64,000 nt of DNA from Moesziomyces globuligerus (lineage: Eukaryota > Basidiomycota > Ustilaginomycetes > Ustilaginales > Ustilaginaceae), in the NCBI GenBank assembly GCA_030849465.1, contig JARVLF010000006.1, forward strand, positions 310,001 to 374,000. Reading direction: 5' to 3'. The notes under the pieces were generated by a model. It worked only from the letters and a program-made list of their open reading frames with translations. It made no database searches and had not been told where the DNA came from. Both the position numbers and the translations under genes were made by a program. This document shows positions 56,855 through 64,000 of the stretch, one piece after another. Every line of letters starts with the position of its first letter. Position 1 is the stretch's first letter.

Positions 56855-58587
56855 ATGTCTGCCGATACCAAAGCCCCCGAGGCTGAGATCATTGCGCGTC
56901 CGCTCCACTTCAAGGGTGGCAAAGTCGCGCCCAACCGTCTTGCAAAGGTAAGACACCCCTGCGCCACACATCGTGACCCGTTTGACAGCATACTGATGGA
57001 CACGATTGCAACGATAGGCACCTTTGGAGGAGACGCTCGCCCGCACGGGAGGCGGACCGCCCAACTTTGCTCACTACGAGCTCTATCGCGCCTGGGCCCG
57101 CGGCGGCTGGGGTCTGATCATCACGGGCAATGTCGCCATCGACTCGCGCCACCTTGGTACGCCCTGGGATGTCGTCGTGCCTCCCGAGGACCGAAACCTC
57201 GTCCACTTCCAGGCGGCCATGAAGCGCTACGCCGATGCCTGCACGGGTCGCGATCAGCCCGATGTTGTCGATCCCAAGTCGCGCCCGCTCGCCGTCGTGC
57301 AGCTCGTTCATGCCGGTCGACAGTCGATGCGCGCCTCGGGCCGCGGCCTCACGGAGCCCGCGCTCGCCCCGTCGGCGGTACCCATGAGCACCATGGGTGG
57401 CCTCGGCCCCATCAGCCGCTTCATGGACCACATGCTCTGGGGTCCCGTGCAGGCCATGACTACGCAGCAGGTGCACGAGCTGCGCGACCGCTTCGTCCAG
57501 TCCGCCCTCATCTGCGCCGAAGCCGGATTCGACGGTGTGGAGCTCCACGGCAGCCACGGCTACCAGCTCGCCGCGTTCCTCAGCCCGCGCACAAACTTGA
57601 GGACGGACGAATACGGTGGCTCCGCAGAGAACCGCGCCCGTCTCTTGCTCGAGATCATCGACGCGATCCGCAAAAAGGTCAGCGACGATTTCCTCATCGG
57701 CGTCAAGCTGAACAGCTCCGACTACGTCCAGGGCGGCCTCACCGAGGACGATGCGCTCCTCAACGTCAAATGGCTCGCCGACAACGGCGGCGTCGACTTT
57801 GTCGAAATCAGCGGCGGCAACTACGAGAACCCTTGTAAGTCCCCCGCTCATACTCTGTTTTCTACCCGTTGCGACCAACCTCACTGACCACCGGTCCCTA
57901 CTTGTAGCCTTTATCATGGAGGGCTTCGACTCGGAGGCCGAAAAGGCGAAGCTCGAGAAGAAGGCGCGCAAGTCGGGCGCCTCCAACGGTCAGGCTGTCC
58001 AGGGCTCTGGCGCCGACCCGACGTCCAAGACAACGGCACGTACGGGCAAGCGTGAGGCGTTTTTCCAGAACTTTGCCCGTCGCTGTCGCTCCACTCTGCC
58101 CGAGGACGCCCGCCTCAAGATCTTCCTCACCGGTGGTCTGCGCTCTCGCCATGGCATCGCCGACGTCGTGCGTCCCGACGAGGGCGCCGCCGACATGGCC
58201 TGCCTCGGTCGTCCCGCTGCCGTCTTCCCTGCTCTTCCCCAGCGTCTCACCGACACCAGCATCCCCGACAACTCCCCCGAAGCCGGCACGCCCGACTACA
58301 AGGTGCCTGCCATATCTAGCCTCGCGCTCGTCCCGGTCAAGATCATCGGTGCAGGTTGGGGAACCCTGTGGCACACGTTCCACATGGCTCAGACCGTCCT
58401 CGGCAAGGCGCCCGATACGAGCAAGTCGACGTATAGCCTCATCAAGGCCTACTCCGGAACGGGCGCAACTCAGACCGCCTTCAAGGAACCCAACGACGAC
58501 TGGTACATGCTACTCGTCATGACCGCGATCCCGGCCGTGGCTTGCATCGCAGTGCTCCTCTTCGGATCCAGATCCCCGGCTCCCTAG
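56855..58587 (+). CDS. Old-yellow-enzyme-type flavin oxidoreductase with C-terminal anchor, three exons
   Basis: Exons 56855-56947, 57018-57834 and 57908-58587 encode 529 residues. The donors are GTAAGA and GTAAGT; acceptors are ATAG and TGTAG. Junctions read PNRLAKAPLEETLAR and YENPSFIMEGFDSE. The FMN-dependent TIM-barrel domain has GPPNFAHYELYRAWARGG near the start, VQLVHAGRQS, and the family motif GVELHGSHGYQLAAFLSP followed by TNLRTDEYGGS. This is the NADH:flavin oxidoreductase/OYE family that reduces activated alkenes. After the barrel, about 120 residues continue to a hydrophobic segment (MLLVMTAIPAVACIAVLLFG) just before the C-terminus, ending SRSPAP. That is unusual for the family and suggests a membrane tail anchor with the catalytic domain in the cytosol. 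Confidence 0.9.
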
Positions 58588-59283
58588 ACTCCATCCAACC
58601 CCGCAGAACTGGCCATGTTTCGAGCAATGTCATTATCACGTCGTCATCTTGTCCGTCTGGGTCCGGCTCAGATCGGACCGAGCCAGTGGATCTCTGACCG
58701 GTGTGAATCTGGACGACTTTGCAGAGCTCGCGAGTGCTGAGCAACGATACGCCGATCCTCGGCGGAGCAGCGTGTAGCGTTGAGGGGTGGCCCCACCCAG
58801 CGCTTGTTCGAAGCTTCCGTCGTGCTGCGGATCACGTTGAGATGGTTTCGAGATTTGGGCTTTGTGGCCGCGGATTCGGGCATCAAAGGGCCCGAACACG
58901 GATGCGCACAAAGGTGCATCGAGCACAAGGTTTCGACGTGAAGCAAGCGCACATGCTCGACCTCCGGCTGAGCACGGAGAAGAGGGTCTCCACTGCTTTC
59001 CGAGCTTGCGCACGCTGAGTTGCGCCGCACGCGCAGTGGCAGAGACGTGCGGAAATGGTCGCGCCCGCTCAGCCTTTGGTGATGCGTAGCGATCCTCACT
59101 CGCACCTCGTAGCTCGTCGGGTATATCTACCAGTCCGCACCACCTGCTCATCGTTCCACCCGTTCACCATCTCATTCACCATCACCATTCGACTCAGCGC
59201 ACCTCTCCTACTCTGAAACAACCCAAGAAGTGTAAGTATTGACCGCATTCCGGGCCGTTGTGGCACGCTCCTTGTCTGCAACC
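58588..59283. other. Spacer upstream of the four-gene array
   Basis: No gene is recognised. A GTATATC element at 59121-59127 could be a TATA box for the array. A consensus donor-like GTAAGTA at 59232 lies in the putative leader, with no AG acceptor before the first array ATG. Confidence 0.45.
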
Positions 59284-59682
59284 ATGGGTCGCTGGGTAGC
59301 GCCATCGTCGCGACGCTACGATACGGACGGCAGTGGCGAGGTGACCTTTGTGCCCATCGCCAATGCTTCTGCCGAGCCTGTGATCGAAGTCATCACTCTG
59401 CACGACATCAACTGGCGTGACACCGACATTGGATTCTTCAATTCGGTGATCGAGATGATCGGGGGCTTCGCGTTCGCCGAGCATGGGCAGTATAGGGATG
59501 ATCGCGGGCCCTACAACACGCGCCTCGTCTTCCGCGCCTACCTGAGCCGGATCCCTTGCGTCCTCCTCCAGGCGCAGCACCTTCCGGGGATCTTCACCAT
59601 CTTGTGTCCGCCCGGATTCGGTCTGGCCGCGACGCTGGCCGAGACGCTCAACATGGTGGGCCTACGCATCATCGAGTGCTAA
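59284..59682 (+). CDS. Array protein A (small paralogue 1)
   Basis: This is a 132-residue protein with no recognised family. The ATG at 59284 is the first in frame after the leader. Residues ~35-115 form a module shared with the next three genes, with landmarks EVITLHDINW, FFNSVIEMIGGFAFAE, PYNTRLVFRAY and QHLPGIFTILCP. The N-terminal ~33 residues are specific to this copy. No signal peptide, transmembrane helix or Cys-rich pattern is visible, so classical secretion is unlikely. It is the most divergent member in the acidic loop (QYRDDRGPYN). The stop is 56 bases before the ATG of the next copy. Confidence 0.75.
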   Translation: MGRWVAPSSRRYDTDGSGEVTFVPIANASAEPVIEVITLHDINWRDTDIGFFNSVIEMIGGFAFAEHGQYRDDRGPYNTRLVFRAYLSRIPCVLLQAQHLPGIFTILCPPGFGLAATLAETLNMVGLRIIEC

Positions 59683-59738
59683 TCCCGCTCTCTGCCGCGA
59701 CCCTCGTTGCCTACACCAGCCCCATCTTTGCAGCCACG

Positions 59739-60140
59739 ATGGATTCCGAGTCGGAAGACGATCACGCCGTGGCCAAATCCTCCTCGGATCTCTCCCCCGC
59801 CCCTTCCTCCCAATCCTCCTCCGTTTCCTCGGCCTTTAGCATGGACTATGTGGTCAAGTTCGCCACCTTCCATGCGCTGGACTGGGACAAACACTGCAGG
59901 AGCTTCTTCTATGCCGCCGCCGAGGTCATCCATGGCTTCAAGCGCATCGAGGAAGGCGACTTTGACTTTGACGGCCATCCGTACAACATCCGGGTGATCT
60001 TTGAGGCGCTCAACAGCCGCGTGGATTCCATCATCCACGACGCTCGTCACCTCCCCGGAAGGTTCGCCATCATGCTCCCCGACTTTTTCGATCACGAGCT
60101 GATCGGCGAGGACGCTCCGCACTCCGACGTCGACAAATAG
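59739..60140 (+). CDS. Array protein B (small paralogue 2)
   Basis: This 133-residue protein starts at ATG 59739, right after a CTTTGCAG sequence that resembles an intron 3' end. Residues ~1-38 are Ser/Pro-rich and acidic, probably disordered. The shared module follows: VKFATFHALDWD, FFYAAAEVIHGFKRIEEGDF, PYNIRVIFEALNSR, ARHLPGRFAIMLPDF. The module is closest to the apparent consensus of the array. No signal peptide. Function unknown. Confidence 0.78.
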   Translation: MDSESEDDHAVAKSSSDLSPAPSSQSSSVSSAFSMDYVVKFATFHALDWDKHCRSFFYAAAEVIHGFKRIEEGDFDFDGHPYNIRVIFEALNSRVDSIIHDARHLPGRFAIMLPDFFDHELIGEDAPHSDVDK

Positions 60141-60197
60141 ACTGATCATGTGCTTTGTGATGGATTCTCTCGAACAATCCCATCCTTCTCGTCCCAC

Positions 60198-60611
60198 ATG
60201 AAGAGCGTCGTCCCAAGCAAGATGCAGTCGCATGAGTTCCAGTTCGAAGAATCCCGGCCCGAAGAGGACGAGGTGGAAGGGTTCCGGTGGAGCGATTACG
60301 TGAACGATGACGATACGATCCCCATCATGAGCCTGCACAAGGTCCGCTGGGTTTGGATCGACTTGGCCACGTTTGAAGCCGAGGCGTCGGCCATCCAAGG
60401 CTTCGACGGGCTCGACGAGGGCGAGTTCGACGACGATGGCGACGCGTACAACGTGCGCGTCTTCTTCGAGGTGCCGCCCGAGAGCATGTCCGAGGTGCTG
60501 CATCGGATCGCGCATCTCGATGGCGCTTTCGCCGTCTATTCTCCGAACTGGGTGGACCTGAACGCGATGCTCAAGAGCGATCCTGAATACTTACACCTCC
60601 GGCTGTATTGA
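60198..60611 (+). CDS. Array protein C (small paralogue 3)
   Basis: This is a 137-residue protein if it starts at 60198, or 129 residues from the second ATG at 60222. The second start, MQSHEF, parallels MQSDDG of the next copy and may be the real one. A Glu/Asp-rich segment precedes the shared module: IMSLHKVRWVWIDLATF, IQGFDGLDEGEF, AYNVRVFFEVPPE, IAHLDGAFAVYSPNWVDL. The HxxDWD-like start of the module is altered here (HKVRWVW). The protein is strongly acidic. Function unknown. Confidence 0.77.
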   Translation: MKSVVPSKMQSHEFQFEESRPEEDEVEGFRWSDYVNDDDTIPIMSLHKVRWVWIDLATFEAEASAIQGFDGLDEGEFDDDGDAYNVRVFFEVPPESMSEVLHRIAHLDGAFAVYSPNWVDLNAMLKSDPEYLHLRLY

Positions 60612-60686
60612 TCGCCGTTTTCTTCTTGCCTCACAAGGCTTCTCCAGTAGGCTAGTCCACATCGATCGCCTTGACCCGGACTCCCG

Positions 60687-60992
60687 ATGCAGTCCGACGA
60701 CGGTATCGTCCACATTGTGACCTTCCATGATGTGGACTGGGACGAGGTCGACTACCACCTCTTCCTCGCCGCGGCCGCCGCCATCCCAAACTGTCAGGAG
60801 ATCATCCAAGGCGAGTTTGAAGTCAACGACCAAGAGTTCAACGTGCAGATGAGCTACGACGTGCCGAGGAGCGACGTCAAGAAAGTCCTCCAGGCCCTCG
60901 GCGAGCTTCCTGGCTCCTTCATCATCTTTTCGCCGAGGAAGGATCTGGCCGAGCTGACGGTCGGCGGAGAGGTCGAGCTCGAGAGCTTCTGA
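60687..60992 (+). CDS. Array protein D (small paralogue 4)
   Basis: At 101 residues this is the shortest copy and is almost only the shared module: VHIVTFHDVDWDEVDYHLF, AIPNCQEIIQGEFEVN, EFNVQMSYDVPRSD, ALGELPGSFIIFSPRKDL. The ATG at 60687 is the first in frame. The PYN motif of A and B is replaced by EFN. The C-terminus is acidic (GGEVELESF). No signal peptide or membrane segment. Its stop is 167 bases from the stop of the convergent transporter gene. Confidence 0.78.
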   Translation: MQSDDGIVHIVTFHDVDWDEVDYHLFLAAAAAIPNCQEIIQGEFEVNDQEFNVQMSYDVPRSDVKKVLQALGELPGSFIIFSPRKDLAELTVGGEVELESF

Positions 60993-61159
60993 TCCCGCCT
61001 CCTCCGAGGAGCTCGACGAGGCACGCATCCCACACAACTCCTCGCAATCGCTATCCTTTCTGAACTCCTTGCATTGGTACAGCCGATTTGAGAGGGGTAT
61101 AACGGCTAAGAGTACATGAAGCGGCACATTGAGTTGCGACCGTTGACCTACGGGCACTT

Positions 61160-62776
61160 CTACTGGACTGGGTTCGAGGTGACGGTCGTGTAGTTGGGCG
61201 GGGACTTCTTCTCGTTGTTTTCAACCGAGTGCTCCTCTGTCGACCTCGTCCTGGCCACGCCTTCCTCGAAGGTAGCCGGATTGTCGGAATCCAGCAGTCC
61301 CATCTGCGAAACGTCGTATCCGTTGTCGGCGAGGTACTGCTTGAAGGCCTCGTCCTCCTTCTTCATGCTGTCCTGGCCGATGGAAGGGATGAAGAAGAAC
61401 GTGATGATCGCCGAGAAGATGGCAAGGCCGCCAGCAATGTAGAAGGGCCCGGCATAGTAGATGTTGTCGTCGGGCGTGCCAAGGTCGGCCTGGATCTGCG
61501 GGTAGGCGTACGAGCCCGAGAAGGCGCCCACCTTGCCGATCGCAGCTGCGATACCGTAGAACGTTCCCCTGACGGCCGCGGGGCCACATGCCTTGCTAGC
61601 GAGCAGGCCCAGGTTGTTGCCTGGTCCGAATTCACCGAATGCCAAAAAGAGGCCGTAGACGACGATGAAGCCGCCGAGCGACTCGCGGATCTTGGCGAAA
61701 GCGCCGCCCATGACAAAGGCCAGGACGGCTTGGCAGAGGAGGCCGAGGATCATGGTGTTCTTGGGACCGAGTCTGTCCGAGACAAAGGCGCCGATGATGG
61801 TGCCGGGGAGGTAGAAGCAGTTGAGAGCGGTGGAGTAGGCGAGACTCTTCTTGAGCGTGTCGTAGTCGGAGCCGGTGCCTGGGTTGAGCTGCTTGATGAT
61901 GATGGACGAGTAGATGCCGGAAGGGTAGCTGACGTAGTCGTAGGCGAACCAGGCGAGGCAGACGGCGACGAGACGGACCCAGTACCTCTTGAAGATGAGC
62001 AGGTAGGGGATGTTCTTCTTGATGGCACCCTTGCGGTAGTGCTCGGGTTCCTGCATGCCCATACGGAAGAAGAAGACGAGGAGAGGCGGGATGGCACCGA
62101 GACCGAGGGTGAGGCGCCAGACCCAGGCGAGGTGCTTGATTCCAAAGATAAGGAGCAAGATGTACGCAACGAGGACGGCTACCACGAAACCGAGATCAAT
62201 CATTGTGTTTGTTGCCATGATGAAGTACATCTGCTGGCGGCTCTTGTTGACACCTTCGCCTTCGGTATTCTCGGAGCAAGCAACGCTTCCTGACGGATAC
62301 TCAGCGCCGATCGCGATGCCAATTATGAAGCGATAGGCAGCAAGAGCAGCAAAGAGACCGCCGATGGAGCCGCCTGCGCCCCAAGCGCCGGCGATGAGGA
62401 CGGACCAGAGGGTGAGCCAGATGGAGGCGAACCACATGCCGTGCCTGCGACCGATGCGGTCTACGAGGAAGCCGAAGAGGAGCATGCCAAAGACGGTGCC
62501 GGCAAAGACGAGCGAGGAGAAGCGGGACTCGAAGGTGGCGAAGCCGGGGTAGTCGGGGTAGGCGTACGAGAGGATGGTGACGGTGGGGCCCGAGGCGGCG
62601 TTGACATAGCCGTCGGAGAAGAGGGCGGCACCGCAGGCAAAGATGAGGCTGACGGCGCCGAGGCGGCCCTTCTTGGCGACGGGCTCGGTGGGAGGGGTGT
62701 CGACTGAGGAGGAGCGGGCCTCCTTCTCGCCGGAGGGCGAGACCTCGTTGGGGTCCAGTGGTCGAACGTCGGTCAT
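61160..62776 (-). CDS. GIT1-like glycerophosphodiester/phosphate MFS transporter
   Basis: This 538-residue MFS permease is of the phosphate:H+ symporter branch. Twelve hydrophobic helices are visible. Signature sequences include SDGYVNAASGP in helix 1, GFLVDRIGRRHGMW after helix 2, and IGIAIGAEYPSGSVACSE in helix 4. The last closely matches the Git1 glycerophosphoinositol-permease pattern (GAEYPxGSVA). A cytosolic loop after helix 6 carries EPEHYRKGAIKK, and the second half shows VSDRLGPKNTM. Family members import glycerophosphoinositol, glycerophosphocholine or phosphate; the exact substrate is not decided here. N- and C-terminal tails are hydrophilic with Ser/Thr/Glu, possible phosphorylation or ubiquitin sites. 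The gene is intronless, with a TATAAG element about 95 bases upstream and G-rich tracts just beyond. Confidence 0.88.
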   Translation of the reverse strand: MTDVRPLDPNEVSPSGEKEARSSSVDTPPTEPVAKKGRLGAVSLIFACGAALFSDGYVNAASGPTVTILSYAYPDYPGFATFESRFSSLVFAGTVFGMLLFGFLVDRIGRRHGMWFASIWLTLWSVLIAGAWGAGGSIGGLFAALAAYRFIIGIAIGAEYPSGSVACSENTEGEGVNKSRQQMYFIMATNTMIDLGFVVAVLVAYILLLIFGIKHLAWVWRLTLGLGAIPPLLVFFFRMGMQEPEHYRKGAIKKNIPYLLIFKRYWVRLVAVCLAWFAYDYVSYPSGIYSSIIIKQLNPGTGSDYDTLKKSLAYSTALNCFYLPGTIIGAFVSDRLGPKNTMILGLLCQAVLAFVMGGAFAKIRESLGGFIVVYGLFLAFGEFGPGNNLGLLASKACGPAAVRGTFYGIAAAIGKVGAFSGSYAYPQIQADLGTPDDNIYYAGPFYIAGGLAIFSAIITFFFIPSIGQDSMKKEDEAFKQYLADNGYDVSQMGLLDSDNPATFEEGVARTRSTEEHSVENNEKKSPPNYTTVTSNPVQ

Positions 62777-62869
62777 TTTGGGGGACGGACGATGAGGAGA
62801 CGGAGGAGCAGGTTTAGAGGCGGATGCGTGGGGGAAGGAGGACGTATGTGTTGGAGGAAGTAGCAGCTA

Positions 62870-62875
62870 CTTATA
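62870..62875 (-). promoter_or_regulatory. TATA box of GIT1-like gene
   Basis: TATAAG on the minus strand, about 95 bases upstream of the ATG at 62776. Confidence 0.5.
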
Positions 62876-62878
62876 GTA

Positions 62879-62940
62879 GGGGGAGTGGGGGCTATAGGGG
62901 GGGAGGGGGGGCGTGTCACGGCGTAGCTGGCGCGGGGGGG
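62879..62940 (+). repeat. G-rich tract with quadruplex potential
   Basis: On the plus strand, runs of 5, 5, 7 and 7 G occur at 62879-62883, 62887-62891, 62897-62903 and 62905-62911, with another run of 7 at 62934-62940. Loops between the first four runs are 3, 5 and 1 bases, meeting the common quadruplex pattern. The tract starts a few bases upstream of the TATA element of the GIT1-like gene. Confidence 0.8.
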
Positions 62941-64000
62941 CGAAATTGGGCTGCCAGATTGTGCGCAGGCCGAGAGGGCGAAATGAGCTCGTGTGCGGTG
63001 AGTGGTTGCGCTTGCTCTCTGCCCTGCAGCTGGATGTGCATGAAGCGTGGCGCTGGCTGGTGTGCTGCTAGGTGTATGGCGAGGCTGGCCTGTGGATTGG
63101 GATGCAGTTGCAGCTGGCTTTGCTCACCAGGGCGAGCGAGGCTTGCGAGGCGTGAGGTCGGCTGTGGAAAATACGAGACTTCGGTTAGCGCGGGTTTCCG
63201 AGCTTGCAAGCGAGCAAGGAACGCTCGACTCCGACAGCGCGCCCGCCGTTCAGAAACGCCGGAACGGCAACACGGCGGCTCGCCCAACGTTGCCGAGCAA
63301 TGGCTCAGCGCGGCTCAGCACTGCACAGCTGCAGAGCGCTGCAGAAGCGTCTGACCTCGCTCTGCGGGCTCATTCTGCTTCCTCGCTCGAGCAAATTTGG
63401 CTCGCTCACTCGCTCTCTCGCAAATGGTGCTCGAACCCTCACTGCACGCTTTGTCCACGTTCCCTCGCTTTCGGCAGCCGTCAAACCCACCATCCTCGGT
63501 GCGTGCGCTCATCCACTCGCCCTTCGTCTGCACATGCACACGTCCATGCTTTCTGCCTTTGCTTCCGCCCGCCGGTCGCGTAGCAAGTCAGACAAACGAC
63601 GGTCGTGTGCTGTGGACCAAGTCGGATTCGACGGCCACGGCCTTGTCCGAACGAATCTTCGCTGGGCTTGCACAGCAGCTTATCTCGCTCCTGAGCTTGA
63701 CCTTGTCTGACGTGCAGTGAAGCGCACGTATCCACAGCGCCGGGTCGAGCCTTTGGCAGTCAGTCACGTTGGCTCTCGATTGGGTGCCAACCACAGCTGT
63801 GAATCAAAGCCTTATTCTCCTCCGTTTTTTTTTCTCCGTGCTGAATCGGAATTGCTCCGTTGTGCCGAACTCGTGCGGGGATTTCAAACTCCTCACTCGC
63901 CTAGCCGCACTCACTCCCTCCCTCCATCCATGCCCTCACTGGCCGGAGCTGCTGCCGTCGCGCCGACCACATGCCGCTCGCGCTCGGATCTTCCTAGGCT

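Larger units (their letters stand above)
62777..64000. other. Terminal intergenic region, about 1.2 kb
   Basis: Promoter side of the GIT1-like gene, then sequence without a recognisable gene to the window edge. Frames up to 178 codons are Arg/Ser/Ala-rich and overlap on both strands. A run of ten T lies near 63823-63832. Confidence 0.5.

Noticed and set aside
59284..60992. Array modules A-D as exons of one spliced gene
   Set aside because: The gaps contain acceptor-like sequences, but no donor matching the GTRNGN-type donors used elsewhere in the window, and each module has its own ATG and stop. Kept as four genes, with transcription left open.

Overview
The window looks like a nuclear chromosome segment of a basidiomycete of the smut lineage (Ustilaginales or a close relative). 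The support is GC-rich coding sequence with strong preference for G/C-ending codons, compact intergenic spaces, mostly intronless genes with a few 60-110 nt GT-AG introns, TATA-like elements 65-190 bases upstream of several starts, and exclusively fungal-type protein families. The species assignment is inference. I count 32 protein-coding genes. I recognise no rRNA, tRNA, transposon or CRISPR array.

Layout, left half. A hypothetical protein and a family-16 methyltransferase lie on the minus strand. They are followed on the plus strand by a mitochondrial methylisocitrate/isocitrate lyase and the mitochondrial translation GTPase GUF1, then a sugar-porter MFS gene and a 1008-residue F-box-like hypothetical. 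Next is a tail-to-tail pair of serine carboxypeptidases, a two-exon 78-residue protein, an MDR oxidoreductase, a DHA2/VBA-type MFS transporter, a three-exon DsbA-like protein, a Pmp3 protein with a long tail, a short-chain dehydrogenase, and a three-exon SERF-like protein.

Layout, right half. Here lie a CCDC47 homologue, an inositol-polyphosphate 5-phosphatase with a predicted C-terminal anchor, an AhpD-like protein, a Zn2Cys6 regulator, a TMEM97/EXPERA protein, GAL7, and a CofD/YvcK-like protein. A single open frame then joins an NAPE-PLD-type metallo-hydrolase to an EFM4-type methyltransferase. It is followed by a GMC oxidoreductase, a large secreted alpha/beta hydrolase, an omega-type GST and a tail-anchored flavin oxidoreductase. 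Last come four tightly packed small paralogues and a GIT1-like transporter, ending in about 1.2 kb without a recognisable gene.

Most genes are housekeeping or metabolic and do not form one pathway. Two places stand out. The first is the four-member array at 59284-60992: small proteins sharing one roughly 78-residue module, with only 56-75 bases between reading frames, and no family I can name. The second is the two-enzyme fusion at 47075-49279. The run GMC oxidoreductase, secreted hydrolase, GST and flavin oxidoreductase (49376-58587) could be a small redox or detoxification neighbourhood, but that is inference from adjacency only.

Exon coordinates of spliced genes were worked out by hand from splice signals, reading-frame continuity and family-typical sequence across each junction. 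They have not been checked against transcripts.
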